From assembly GCF_010686655.1 (NCBI RefSeq), contig NZ_JAAGVY010000033.1:1-55230 (forward strand): 55,230 bases of DNA, read 5' to 3'. Shown piece after piece: positions 45,465 to 55,191 of the stretch. The DNA is from Cryomorpha ignava. Its GTDB lineage: Bacteria > Bacteroidota > Bacteroidia > Flavobacteriales_D > Cryomorphaceae. Under the pieces are notes generated by a model. It had not been told where the DNA came from and did not search any database. It saw only the letters and a list, made by a program, of their open reading frames with translations. The translations under genes were made by a program, and so were the position numbers. Position 1 is the stretch's first letter. Each line of letters starts with the position of its first letter.

Positions 45465-46760
45465 ATGCGTTATACACCCTTATCGAAAGACACTTACATA
45501 AATCACCGTAAAAACTTTGCCTCCAAATTACCGGAAGGTGCAATGGCTATTTTTAATTCAAATGATGTTATGCCAACCAATGCAGATGGCAACATGAATT
45601 TCAGACAAAACAATGATTTGCTTTATTTATCGGGTGTAGATCAGGAAGAATCGATATTGGTTATTTTTCCGGAATCATTTTCTACGGCTCACCGCGAAAT
45701 CTTGTTTTTGAAAGAAACCAGTCCTTCAATCGCCATCTGGGAAGGTGATAAACTCGATAAGAAACAGGCCACTGAATTATCGGGCATAAAAAATATTTTT
45801 TGGTTAGACCAATTCGAAGCGGTTTTAAAAGGGCTTATGTCCGAAGCGAAAACGGTTTTTTTGAATAGCAATGAACACACTCGACGATCTAATGAGGTAG
45901 AAACACGGGATATGCGCTTCAATAAACAGATAAAGGAAAATTATCTGCTTCACAAATACGATCGCGTAGCACCTATTATGCATCGCCTTCGATCAATAAA
46001 GAGCACTGAAGAAATAGAGCAAATGCAAAGAGCTTGCAATATTACCGAGGCCGGTCTGCGAAGAGTTTTGAAATTTGTAAAGCCAGGTGTTAAAGAATTT
46101 GAAATCGAAGCTGAGTTTATGCACGAGTTTTTGCGAAGAGGTTCGCGCGGATTTGCTTACACTCCTATTATCGCATCGGGTTTTAATGCCTGTGTATTGC
46201 ATTATATTGAAAACAATGAAGCGTGTAAAGACGGCGATTTGATTTTGATGGATGTTGGCTGTGAGTATGGTAATTATGCCAGCGATATGACTCGTACCAT
46301 TCCAGTAAATGGAAAATTTACCGAAAGGCAAAAGGCAGTATATAATTCTGTACTTCACGTAATGAAGGAATGCAAAAAAATGCTGCGTCCGGGTGTTTTT
46401 CTCAATGAATACCATAAGAAAGTCGGGGATCTCATGGAGGTAGAATTAATTAAACTGGGTCTGCTTACGCAAGATGATATTGATAACCAGGATCCTGCAA
46501 CTCCGGCATACAAAGAATACTTTATGCACGGAACCTCTCATTTTATTGGCTTAGATGTACACGATGTGGGATTGTGGTCTGAACCAATTGAGGCGGGAAT
46601 GGTATTTACGGTGGAGCCGGGAATTTACATTCGCGACGAAAGAATTGGTATCCGCTTAGAGAATGATATCGTAATTACTGAAAAAGGATTTGATGATCTG
46701 ATGGGTAATATTCCACTTGAAGTGGAAGAGATTGAAGCACTAATGGCTGAAAACGCTTAG
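45465..46760 (+). CDS. pepP: Aminopeptidase P family (M24B metallopeptidase)
   Basis: 431 residues from ATG 45465 (MRYTPLSKDTYINHRKNF), chosen because the TACCTTTG box precedes it and the next seven upstream codons are not conserved-looking. The N-terminal creatinase domain is followed by the pita-bread domain; metal ligands are D in LILMDVGCEYGNYASDMTR, H in GTSHFIGLDVHD, E in FTVEPGIYI and E in GIRLENDIVI. It cleaves Xaa-Pro dipeptide N-termini in the cytoplasm. It is apparently monocistronic. A convergent small gene overlaps its last 4 bases. Confidence 0.92.
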   Translation: MRYTPLSKDTYINHRKNFASKLPEGAMAIFNSNDVMPTNADGNMNFRQNNDLLYLSGVDQEESILVIFPESFSTAHREILFLKETSPSIAIWEGDKLDKKQATELSGIKNIFWLDQFEAVLKGLMSEAKTVFLNSNEHTRRSNEVETRDMRFNKQIKENYLLHKYDRVAPIMHRLRSIKSTEEIEQMQRACNITEAGLRRVLKFVKPGVKEFEIEAEFMHEFLRRGSRGFAYTPIIASGFNACVLHYIENNEACKDGDLILMDVGCEYGNYASDMTRTIPVNGKFTERQKAVYNSVLHVMKECKKMLRPGVFLNEYHKKVGDLMEVELIKLGLLTQDDIDNQDPATPAYKEYFMHGTSHFIGLDVHDVGLWSEPIEAGMVFTVEPGIYIRDERIGIRLENDIVITEKGFDDLMGNIPLEVEEIEALMAENA

Positions 46761-47098
46761 CGCGACACTGTGAAATTTTGACTGTTTACGCGGTCGCCAT
46801 CCAGAATAAGAAGCACGTACTTACTATTTTCAAGCTCTGAAATATCGATTTTGGTTTCAAAGTCGTTGATAGATCCGGTTTTAATAATACGTCCGTTTTC
46901 GTTGCAAATGTCAAAAATTGTACGTGATGTTTGCGGAAGATATTCGACGTAGAGGTTTGATTTACAATAACTCACATGTACTTTGACATGTTCTTCGATC
47001 CGAATCATAGTTTTAGGTTTTAACAGACCTATCTTACGCTTCGGGGTTGGGCTTGGTTTCTTATTACCGACGGATAACAAAATATCACTTACGAACAT
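46757..47098 (-). CDS. Small protein with a T9SS-sorting-domain-like C-terminus, no signal peptide
   Basis: 113 residues; internal ATG 47008 (MIRIEEHVKVHVSY) is an alternative start. The last 55 residues, NENGRIIKTGSINDFETKIDISELENSKYVLLIL and the end FTVSR, follow the strand pattern of T9SS type A sorting domains, but there is no signal peptide, so it is presumably cytosolic and the fold is only borrowed. It is convergent with pepP. Function unknown; confidence in the gene itself is moderate. Confidence 0.55.
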   Translation of the reverse strand: MFVSDILLSVGNKKPSPTPKRKIGLLKPKTMIRIEEHVKVHVSYCKSNLYVEYLPQTSRTIFDICNENGRIIKTGSINDFETKIDISELENSKYVLLILDGDRVNSQNFTVSR

Positions 47099-47424
47099 TG
47101 ATTTATTAAGGATTTAACAAAATAACAAAGTAGGCTTCAATTTTGAAGCTCACTTTTTTGCTTTTATGGCTGAACTTCCTGATAATTCTTTATAAGAATG
47201 AATGTCATCTATAAGACTGAATTTCGATAAACTTTTTTTAATTCCGACAAATTTATCTTTTAAGGTTCAGAATGCCAGTCTCCTACGAACTATCGAATAA
47301 ATTCAGTTAAAAATAACTTGTTAAAAACTTTTTTTAACGAAAATAATTCGCTAAAATTGAAATGAATTACAGGTTTTATGTTTCCTTCATTTTTATCCTT
47401 TGTTAACCCTCAAAACTATATAAG
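47099..47424. other. AT-rich upstream region of the repeat-controlled protease gene
   Basis: 325 bp, very AT-rich, with no ORF or RNA gene that I can support. It must contain the promoters of the minus-strand small gene and of the plus-strand 1477-residue protease gene. Confidence 0.5.
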
Positions 47425-50400
47425 ATGAAAAATTTTACTAATTTCCCGCTTCCCGCTTCCCGCTTCCCGCTTCCCGCTTCCCGCTACCCGCTACCCGCTA
47501 CCCGCTACCCGCTAATAGCGATTCTTATTCTATTCCTAATGGTTGGGTTTAATTCACTATACAGCCAATCTGTTACTGAATTGAATTGTGAAGTACTAAT
47601 TGATTCTACGGGCTCTAAAAGTTCTTCAAGAGGACTTAAAGATAGCGAAAATGGATGGTATCTTCCTGCTTCAGGAACCATCAAGATTTTAATTGTCTTT
47701 GCTGAAGCACAATACTCCCCAAGCTCTTTAGATCCGGATTATACAGGAAGTCCGAATTGGCCCGTAAATAATATCCCAACTTGGGCAAGCAAATTAGTAG
47801 ATAAAACCGTTCTTCCGAGTCCGCAGGGTGTTCTAACCCGTTATTTTAAGGAAGCTTCCTCAGGCCAGCTTAACATTATTGGGGATTATCTTCAAGCACC
47901 AACTAACAATGGTGTTTTTACGGTATCATCTACCAATGTAAATGTTGCAAACAGTGAATTAGTTGCTGAAGTTAATTCAATGATGAATGGAAATTTTCTA
48001 ACTAGCGGAGGTGTAATAACGCCCGGAACATTTGACAATTGGACGAACGCACCTTTTTTCGGTGAGCCAAAAATTACTCCAAGCACTGACTCTCCTTCTT
48101 CTTATGACCATGTTATGATAATTTGGCGGAATCATAATTTATACAATGGCGGAAATGGACGTATGTCAAATGGTAGTTATGGGGTTTTAGTAGGATATCC
48201 TTCTGATACCTATACACAATTTGGTTCAAGCGGAGGTAAGATACCAGCGAATATTGCCCGACATGAATTTGCGCATTGTATTCTGGGTGGAAACGAATTT
48301 CATAGTTCCGGTGGTGGTGCCCAAACGAATTATTGGATAGCTGCTGCAGGCGGATATGGACTTCTTAGTGGTGCCGGGTCGTCTTTGCTCACTTGGAATG
48401 GATGGGATCGTTATCGTTTGGGATGGAAGAATACAGCGAACACAAATCTTATTTCAGCCAGAAATGCGAGTGGTACAGAAGTAAGTGGCGACTTAGACGC
48501 AACGAATTCTGCACATGCAGGAATTTATGTTTTGAGAGATTTTGTTGTTACTGGAGATGCAGTCAGGATTAAATTACCGTTTTTAAACCCAGCAACTGAA
48601 TATCAACAATATCTATGGTTGGAAAATCACAGGGGATTAGTAAACAATAGCAATGAATTCGATAAGTTTATTTATCAAAATTCATCCTGTGTTGATCCCA
48701 TGGAGTGGGGTTTAACTGCCGCTCTCCAAATTGACAAGGAAATTAAGACTGGGTCAACAGCTTTCGGTGGATATTCAGAATACGTGAGACAAATCTCTGC
48801 TGATGGGATGTGGGAACGATCATTTGATCCACCCATTTTAGATCAATGCCTCCCTCCTTCCTGGAACAATTATCCTAGGCCGGCAACTAAGTTAAGAGAA
48901 AATCCATTATCCGGACGTAGTGATTTAGATAGAGCATCGATCGACTTTGGTAATGATGGTGCATTGGTTTATATAGATCAGACAACGGTTTCCGCCGACA
49001 AAGTTAACGGGGTTTTTGAGTACAAGCTTTTCGGTAATGGAAATCCTCGCCAATTATTTACCGCAACCGGAACTAATTTGATCGCTATAGGCACGAATCC
49101 AACAAGTGCAGCGCGAATGAATCAAGCAGGGCTAAATGGTGTACAAGGATCTAAGAATGTTCGAAGTATTTATTTAAATGGTGTAAGAGTTGAAATTCTT
49201 GATATGCTTCCCAATGGCGACATCAAAATCAAAGTAGATTTTGATCATGTTGAAATTGAAAATGATGTAACATGGATGGCACCGGATATTGTTCTGAATG
49301 AAATAACGAGTTCTTCCGGTTACAGCCTTGTTGTAAAAAGCGGAAACACACTCACTTTAGACCATGGAACTGTGGCAACCAGAATGGTCGGTACGGAGAC
49401 TTTTGAAGGTGACGATGTTTTTACTAGTCCAACAGTAATGCGAGTGAAAGCAAATGCCACAGTAAATCTCGAAAACGGAAGTACGCTTGTGATAGACAGA
49501 ATGAGTAAGTTATCTATGGAACCAAACAGCCAGATAGATATTCAAAATGGTGCGGTCTTAAAAATTAAACGTGATGCCGTTCTTGATATCCAAAATGATG
49601 CTGTAGTAAATGTAATGAATGGGGGCAAAATAATTATTGAAAAAGCAGGTGGTAGTTATGGAGCAGGAGGATTATATTTTGCTAAAGATGCTCGCATTAA
49701 TTTGAATGGAACAAATTCACTTATTGATGTAAATGGATTAATTGCGATTGGTGAAGATGCAACTTTCCGACTGTCTGATCTTACAAATGCAACAAAAACA
49801 AGCGGAAAAATAAAATTTCAGGGTGGTTTTGATAATAGCGTTGAAATAATAGCTGGAGACAAAGCTGCAGTAAATATTAAGGGGTATTCAAAAACACAAG
49901 AGGTCATAATTAATCTCAAATCAGTTTTGGAATTTCCCGACAATTTGATCGATTTTGACATTAGAGATTTGAGAATTTCACAGGGTTATGCTGATCGTAT
50001 TAGTCCACCTTATAGCAATACCTGTACTATTAAATTTAACAATGTGCTTGTAACAAACATTACAGGTGGCTATGATAATTACGGTATTAAATTATATGGT
50101 CAAAAATATGTCTCAATTTCCAATTCTACCTTTCAAGGTTGTGCCTTTGGTGTGAATTCTTTAAGTTTTGAACTGGGTAATAATTTAGCGGTTTCAAAAT
50201 CAGATTTCAACGATTGTAAAATGGGTATCTTTACAAATGGAAAGGGTGGTTTATTACGTGATGTTAATTTTTATAATTGTGGAGTTGGTTGGGAAGCTTG
50301 GAATACATCCGCATCATCTGATATTAGAAGAACTACGGGTAAACACACAGCACATGATAACATCATTTATGAAGGTGGAACAACGCTTGTTGTATCTAAT

Positions 50401-51858
50401 TCAATATTTCAGGATGCTGAGCGAGGAATTACCGCAACTAAAGCTACGTTAAAAGCAACTTGTAACAAAGTTCAAAATCATTCGCAATATGGTATTTATG
50501 GTAATCTGAACGCCTCATTATTATTTAATCAATCTTTTGGTAATAATAGTTTCAACGATAATAAGCGGACCATAAATTTATATAAAGCGAATAGCCTGGA
50601 TTTATATCGCGGATGGAATGATCTACGCCCTGTAACCACAGGAACTCAAGACATCATAAATGGGTCTTTCATCTGTTCTGGTCCCACAACTATTTCAGCT
50701 ATTAACAATAAGTGGAAATCGAATGGAACATCGCCTAATACAAATGATTATTACGTAGTTCGTGACTGCTCTCCTTCTTTCCAGATTACCATCGTAGATC
50801 CAAATCCGATAAATGTGATGTTTGTTTGTGAATATCCTGAAATACAGCCAAATGGAGGCCGACCAGCTTGGGCTGTGGATAATAATTTAAATGATTCTAA
50901 TACATTGGAGCCATTAAATTCTTACGACGTCAATGACTACAATAATGAGGGTGACGTTATAGGAAATGAAGTCTTGGCAGTTGAATGCGACACGTTAATT
51001 CAAAAACTTCAAGATGGGAATATTTTTGATTATATAAACATTTCCGAAACCGATGATATATCCGAATTAATTCCATTAAATGAATTTGTAAATGAAAAAA
51101 TTAGTAATTACTATTCCCTGGTAGATATTATTAATTCGTCAAATTCAAATGAAGAACTTGGAAATACTATCTATGGAAACGGTATTACAGAACTGTTTTC
51201 AACCTTTGTAGAAATGAATTCAGTATCTGATTCTTTGGCGGGGCTTACATCTCAAGATTTGGAAGATTTATTTGCAAGCATCCAATCCGTACTTGATAAT
51301 AGTATCATTAGTTTTCCGGAAAGTTCTGATTATTTATTCGGACTTCACCTTTCAAAGGCTCAAGCTTATCGAATTTATGGGGATTACGTTTCAGCCATTT
51401 CGGAGATCGTGATTGCACAATCTTACGCATCTGACGAGAGCCAGATTGATTATGCTGAAAGAGTGAATTGCATGTTTAACGCAGAGAGCATTATGGTTGC
51501 GAATCCCGGAAAAGATGAGTGGCCTGATGAATATTCTTCTTGTGATTATTTACTTTTAGCTGATGAATACTCGGTAAATGAAAACATGCTTAACCCATTA
51601 AGTGAGTTAGAAAAGATGGTGAGTATTACTGCTCAGCCAAATCCAACCTCTAATTTAGTGCTTATTACTGCGATTGACACAGAATCAGAGATTCGGGGTA
51701 TTGATGTTTTTGATACCTATGGCAGGAAAGTGAGCTCATCTAACTCTACCAATGGCCGAACGATCGAAATGTCTGGCTTACCTAATGGAGTCTATTTAAT
51801 TCATGTAAGGTTTCTTGATGGAGCTATTGCTACCACCAAAATTCTAAAGACAGAGTAG
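47425..51858 (+). CDS. M6-like secreted metalloprotease with beta-helix region and T9SS sorting domain
   Basis: 1477 residues. Residues 7-30 are encoded by ten 7-bp repeats (FPLPASR-type heptads). The hydrophobic core LIAILILFLMVGFN and cleavage after YSQ (about residue 48) follow, so the repeats sit in the n-region of the signal peptide. The protease domain holds HEFAHCILGGNEFH (H280, E281, H284, H293) and LTWNGWDRYRLGWK, as in the immune inhibitor A/M6 family; a standard M6 motif has a Gly-Leu pair after HExxH, so this is a divergent member and activity is likely rather than certain. The middle, about 600-1150, is repetitive and beta-helix-like (VVNVMNGGKIIIEKAGG). The C-terminal tag AQPNPTSNLVLITAIDT ending LPNGVYLIHV is a T9SS type A domain, so it is secreted and surface-attached. 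Confidence 0.85.
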   Translation: MKNFTNFPLPASRFPLPASRYPLPATRYPLIAILILFLMVGFNSLYSQSVTELNCEVLIDSTGSKSSSRGLKDSENGWYLPASGTIKILIVFAEAQYSPSSLDPDYTGSPNWPVNNIPTWASKLVDKTVLPSPQGVLTRYFKEASSGQLNIIGDYLQAPTNNGVFTVSSTNVNVANSELVAEVNSMMNGNFLTSGGVITPGTFDNWTNAPFFGEPKITPSTDSPSSYDHVMIIWRNHNLYNGGNGRMSNGSYGVLVGYPSDTYTQFGSSGGKIPANIARHEFAHCILGGNEFHSSGGGAQTNYWIAAAGGYGLLSGAGSSLLTWNGWDRYRLGWKNTANTNLISARNASGTEVSGDLDATNSAHAGIYVLRDFVVTGDAVRIKLPFLNPATEYQQYLWLENHRGLVNNSNEFDKFIYQNSSCVDPMEWGLTAALQIDKEIKTGSTAFGGYSEYVRQISADGMWERSFDPPILDQCLPPSWNNYPRPATKLRENPLSGRSDLDRASIDFGNDGALVYIDQTTVSADKVNGVFEYKLFGNGNPRQLFTATGTNLIAIGTNPTSAARMNQAGLNGVQGSKNVRSIYLNGVRVEILDMLPNGDIKIKVDFDHVEIENDVTWMAPDIVLNEITSSSGYSLVVKSGNTLTLDHGTVATRMVGTETFEGDDVFTSPTVMRVKANATVNLENGSTLVIDRMSKLSMEPNSQIDIQNGAVLKIKRDAVLDIQNDAVVNVMNGGKIIIEKAGGSYGAGGLYFAKDARINLNGTNSLIDVNGLIAIGEDATFRLSDLTNATKTSGKIKFQGGFDNSVEIIAGDKAAVNIKGYSKTQEVIINLKSVLEFPDNLIDFDIRDLRISQGYADRISPPYSNTCTIKFNNVLVTNITGGYDNYGIKLYGQKYVSISNSTFQGCAFGVNSLSFELGNNLAVSKSDFNDCKMGIFTNGKGGLLRDVNFYNCGVGWEAWNTSASSDIRRTTGKHTAHDNIIYEGGTTLVVSNSIFQDAERGITATKATLKATCNKVQNHSQYGIYGNLNASLLFNQSFGNNSFNDNKRTINLYKANSLDLYRGWNDLRPVTTGTQDIINGSFICSGPTTISAINNKWKSNGTSPNTNDYYVVRDCSPSFQITIVDPNPINVMFVCEYPEIQPNGGRPAWAVDNNLNDSNTLEPLNSYDVNDYNNEGDVIGNEVLAVECDTLIQKLQDGNIFDYINISETDDISELIPLNEFVNEKISNYYSLVDIINSSNSNEELGNTIYGNGITELFSTFVEMNSVSDSLAGLTSQDLEDLFASIQSVLDNSIISFPESSDYLFGLHLSKAQAYRIYGDYVSAISEIVIAQSYASDESQIDYAERVNCMFNAESIMVANPGKDEWPDEYSSCDYLLLADEYSVNENMLNPLSELEKMVSITAQPNPTSNLVLITAIDTESEIRGIDVFDTYGRKVSSSNSTNGRTIEMSGLPNGVYLIHVRFLDGAIATTKILKTE
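47445..47514 (+). repeat. Tandem 7-bp repeat array in a signal peptide
   Basis: Ten tandem copies, five CCCGCTT then five CCCGCTA, 20 bp after the start codon. The unit is not a multiple of three. In the present length the protease frame is open. In one alternative frame TAA TAG follows immediately after the array; in the other a TAA comes 13 codons later. A loss or gain of one or two units would therefore silence the gene; three units would restore it. Confidence 0.9.
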
Positions 51859-51882
51859 TTTAATTCTTTAAAATTTATTGAT

Positions 51883-52752
51883 ATGTCTAATTATAGAAAT
51901 AATATTTCGTGTATGATGTTGACTTTTATTTTAGTTACATCGGTGTTCATTTTACATCCTAAGCCAGCCCAAGGACAAGAGCAACAAGATGCACAATGGT
52001 CATTTTATCTCGCTTTCGAGGACGCAACTGGGGCAAAAGATTCAGTCTGGTTTTTGATGGATACAGCAGCAACCTATCCTTGGAGTATTTCAGGGCTATA
52101 TGGAGAAGAACCGCTAGAGCCGGATAGCGTTAGCTTTCAAGTGTGGTTTCTACATCCTCTTGATATGCAAAGTGGCAATAAATACAATACATGGTTAGGT
52201 AAGCCTAATTTCGAAGCGTATAGTACTGAACTATTCGCTGAAAACGGTATAATGCCTTACATTGCTACTTGGGATTCATCTCTTTTTACAGCAGATATTT
52301 TATATGAATATGGCGACCCGATTCACAAAGCAACTCTGGATAATGAGTATTTTTTTATGCAAAACAATAGTATTTGGTATAATCAATATTACCTCACATT
52401 GGACGATCACGTTGAAATGCCTTATTTCTGGTGGGGCTCGAGTAATCAATTTCCATTAGATATTAATTTTGAAAGAGGTCCCCTGGGAAATGATGTGGGT
52501 TTAGAAAAAATGAAAGAATCTGAATTCTCCATTTTTCCGAACCCGGCAACTAGCCATATTTTAATGTCGTTTACAAAATCAGTAAATGCAGATTTTCGGA
52601 TTTACAATGCAAATGGTATGCTTGTTAAAAGTGGGGATGTGGTTGGTGACGAAATGAAGATAAACCTAAACGGTTTTGCCAGTGGTCTCTATTTTGTAGA
52701 AATACAAGATGAGAATGGGACATTGGTTCAAAAGTTTGTTGTGGATAGGTAA
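51883..52752 (+). CDS. Secreted protein with T9SS type A sorting domain
   Basis: 289 residues, with a signal peptide (hydrophobic MMLTFILVTSVFILH, cleavage near AQGQ). The body (WSFYLAFEDATGAKDSVWF, aromatic-rich) matches no family I know. From about residue 210, EFSIFPNPATSHILMSFTKS and LNGFASGLYFVEIQD form a T9SS type A domain. It lies 24 bp after the protease gene on the same strand, so probably the same transcript; expression could follow that gene by read-through, but its own start is outside the repeat array. A terminator follows. Confidence 0.85.
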   Translation: MSNYRNNISCMMLTFILVTSVFILHPKPAQGQEQQDAQWSFYLAFEDATGAKDSVWFLMDTAATYPWSISGLYGEEPLEPDSVSFQVWFLHPLDMQSGNKYNTWLGKPNFEAYSTELFAENGIMPYIATWDSSLFTADILYEYGDPIHKATLDNEYFFMQNNSIWYNQYYLTLDDHVEMPYFWWGSSNQFPLDINFERGPLGNDVGLEKMKESEFSIFPNPATSHILMSFTKSVNADFRIYNANGMLVKSGDVVGDEMKINLNGFASGLYFVEIQDENGTLVQKFVVDR

Positions 52753-52827
52753 GGAGGATAAAGTTGTTAATTATATTTTATTTCTCTATATATCAATTAT
52801 TTATGGATTATAAAACAAACGAGTGAA

Positions 52828-52853
52828 GCCGTTATGCGAGATGCGTAACGGCC
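52828..52853 (+). terminator. Terminator after the T9SS gene pair
   Basis: A 10-bp stem GCCGTTATGC/GCGTAACGGC with one G-U pair and a 6-nt loop, followed by TTTTGTT. The remaining 52753-53136 holds nothing else I can identify. Confidence 0.75.
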
Positions 52854-53136
52854 TTTTGTTGTTAGTAAGCGTAGTGCAAAAAGCAATTCTTCTCTTACTT
52901 TTTTGCTTTTAAAACCAATATGAAACCTGCTTACCTATCAATAAATATCCATCGTGAATCTGAAAGCATACCAATCTCTATTTCGAAAATCACAATTTGA
53001 ATAGTCAACTCTTTTGTTTGTAGTTGTGAAATCATAGACATTTCTTTAAATTAACACCGAAATAAATATACGCTGGATGAAGTTTAATTTCGGTTGGGAA
53101 TAAACAAACGGAATCAATGAACGAGACAATAAGATA

Positions 53137-53928
53137 GTGGAAAGCGACGAAAATAAAATAAGAGCAATAATAGTTGACGATGAAATGCCGGCTCGTGAGA
53201 ATTTGCGTTTTATGCTTAACGATTATTGTCCTGATGTGGAAGTTGTAGGTACTGCCGATGGCGTAAAAAATGCGCTGGAGCTTTTCGAAAAGGAAAAACC
53301 AGATCTTATTTTTCTGGATATCAGAATGCCTTCCGGTGCTGAGGGATTTGATTTGCTGGCTAAACTTGCCGACAAAAAATTTTACGTTGTATTTGTAACT
53401 GCTTTTAAGGAATACGCCATCCGCGCTTTTGAAAACAGAGCCCTGCATTATATTTTAAAGCCGATTGATGAAACTGATTTAATAGAAACCGTGAACCGCT
53501 TGAAAGACAGAATAAGCTCTGATCTTGTATCTGAAGAGGGTGCGATGGAATACCGTGAGAGCTTGATGCGGATTGAATCGGAAGTTCAAAAGCAGGGAAG
53601 ACCAAGAAGGTTAACTATTCACCACAGCAAAGGCATAAAGATCATTGATCCCGATGATATTACCCATCTTGAGGGAAGTGGAAATTGCTCCATTTTGCAT
53701 TTTAGCAATCGATCTCAATATCTGGATACGCGTACATTGAAAATTTATGAAGTTCTATTGGACGATTCGTTTTTCAGAATCCATAAATCCTTTATCGTTA
53801 ATCTCAAAGAGGTGGCCGAAATTCTGCATGGAGATGAGCAGGTGGTAGTCTTAAATAACGGTGTAAAAATTCCGGTTTCACGAGAGCGGAAGAAGGAATT
53901 GATAGATCGGATATCGGAGCTTTTGTAA
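53137..53928 (+). CDS. LytTR-family response regulator (orphan)
   Basis: 263 residues from a GTG (no better start upstream). Receiver domain 1-125: acidic pair in IIVDDEMPAREN, phospho-acceptor aspartate in LIFLDIRMPS, lysine in ILKPID. DNA-binding LytTR domain 150-263: HHSKGIKIIDPDDITHLEGSGNCSILHF and FRIHKSFIVNLKEVAEILHGDEQVVVLNNGVKIPVSRERKKEL. It should bind promoter DNA when phosphorylated. No sensor kinase gene is adjacent, so its partner is elsewhere. A partial copy of its 3' end lies at 54785-54878. Confidence 0.92.
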   Translation: MESDENKIRAIIVDDEMPARENLRFMLNDYCPDVEVVGTADGVKNALELFEKEKPDLIFLDIRMPSGAEGFDLLAKLADKKFYVVFVTAFKEYAIRAFENRALHYILKPIDETDLIETVNRLKDRISSDLVSEEGAMEYRESLMRIESEVQKQGRPRRLTIHHSKGIKIIDPDDITHLEGSGNCSILHFSNRSQYLDTRTLKIYEVLLDDSFFRIHKSFIVNLKEVAEILHGDEQVVVLNNGVKIPVSRERKKELIDRISELL

Positions 53929-54131
53929 TGAGACCTTACTCCAAAAAGATACGGCCAAGCCGATTACTTGAGGTGAGCGTTCGAATTAAAGAGCTTTGTC
54001 AGGACTTTAATCGTGCATATGATAATTATCTTTGAAATGCAATTCGTTATATTTGGGTTGTCAAACTTGATATTCCAATTTGGAACATCAAGATTTTAGG
54101 TTAAAATTCCTTGGCGTACAATTAAATTGAA

Positions 54132-54674
54132 ATGAAAACTGAATCGACTCTAACACCTGAGAGAATTATCAGCAAAATTTACCTAATCAGAGATCAAAAG
54201 GTAATGTTAGATAGAGATTTAGCAGACTTATATGAGGTTAGCACCAGCAATTTAAATAAGGCCGTATCTAGAAAAATAAAGCGATTTCCGGAAGATTTTA
54301 TGTTTCAACTTAGTGCTGAAGAATGGAACGGTTTAAAGACTCGAAATGAAACATCAGAATGGGGAGGAACCAGAAAAAGTCCTAAGGCCTTTACTGAACA
54401 AGGACTTGCTATGCTGTCCGGAGTTTTAAATAGCGACAGAGCAATCATGGTAAATATCCAAATTATGCGCACCTACACCAAAATGAGGGAAATGCTTTTA
54501 ACCCATAAGGACTTGCTGTTTAAAATCAAGGAAATGGAAGTAGCGGTAACGAAAAACCACGAGGATATTGAGATAGTTTTCACCTATTTACGACAATTGG
54601 AAGAAGGTAAAACTCAAGAAATACTGCAGCAAAATAGAGTATCAATAGGATATAAAAGAAAAGATGATCGATGA
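54132..54674 (+). CDS. ORF6N domain protein
   Basis: 180 residues. The first 90 residues are an ORF6N DNA-binding domain (RIISKIYLIRDQKVMLDRDLADLYEV, KRFPEDFMFQLS, KAFTEQGLAMLSGVLNSDRAI), common in phage and mobile regions of Bacteroidota. The C-terminus is helical and ends YKRKDD. It sits between an intact LytTR gene and a LytTR 3' fragment, which suggests it arrived by insertion or rearrangement. Function unknown beyond probable DNA binding. Confidence 0.85.
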   Translation: MKTESTLTPERIISKIYLIRDQKVMLDRDLADLYEVSTSNLNKAVSRKIKRFPEDFMFQLSAEEWNGLKTRNETSEWGGTRKSPKAFTEQGLAMLSGVLNSDRAIMVNIQIMRTYTKMREMLLTHKDLLFKIKEMEVAVTKNHEDIEIVFTYLRQLEEGKTQEILQQNRVSIGYKRKDDR

Positions 54675-54784
54675 AATTAGAATATTGATTCCCCTTGAGA
54701 GAATCAGTAAATTGATAGGTTAAGCCTCAAAACCTCTTGCCTTAGATGAAAAGGAAAATGCGTATCCAAAATACCACATTAAGA

Positions 54785-54878
54785 CAGGCAAGTGGTGGTT
54801 CTGAAAAATGGTGCAAGAATCCCTGTTTCGCGAGAGCGTAAGAAGGAATTGATTGATCGAATTTCGGAGCTTTTGTAG
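54785..54878 (+). pseudogene. 3' remnant of a LytTR response regulator gene
   Basis: The frame VVVLKNGARIPVSRERKKEL continuing to LLstop at 54876-54878 repeats the last 30 residues of the LytTR protein at 53137-53928 (VVVLNNGVKIPVSRERKKEL) with a few substitutions. Upstream of 54785 the homology stops. It is a fragment of a paralogue, not a gene. Confidence 0.85.
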
Positions 54879-55116
54879 AGGTGATTCATTTCTAAAAAGG
54901 CTGTTTTAAGGAATACAAATTGAATATCGTATAGTTTGAATAGCTTGCATGTTCAATTCTTACCGAAGCAGATAACCCTATCAATTCTTGAAAGAAAGCG
55001 CCATATTTCAAACTTTTGAACCTGAAAACCCGGAATTAAAACGCCTTGTGGCTTATTATTACTAAAGTTTCGCAGGAGCTATTGTGTTGATAATTAACAT
55101 TGTAAAGTTAAAAAGT

Positions 55117-55191
55117 GCAGCATTTTTATTACTTTAAGATTCTGAAAAACAGTATCTTAAAGGCGTAATTCCAAATACGTAAAAATGCTGC
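55117..55191. repeat. Nested inverted repeat before the terminal ORF
   Basis: An outer arm GCAGCATTTTTA (55117-55128) pairs with TAAAAATGCTGC (55180-55191). An inner arm CTTTAAGAT (55132-55140) pairs with ATCTTAAAG (55154-55162). The ATG of the ORF at 55185 lies inside the outer right arm. Could be the terminus of an insertion sequence or a translation-controlling hairpin. Confidence 0.65.

Noticed and set aside
45993-46415. 140-codon antisense frame in the aminopeptidase P gene
   Set aside because: It lies entirely inside a conserved M24 catalytic domain.
47445-47514. Array considered as a CRISPR
   Set aside because: Units are 7 bp and contiguous with no spacers, and they are translated in frame.
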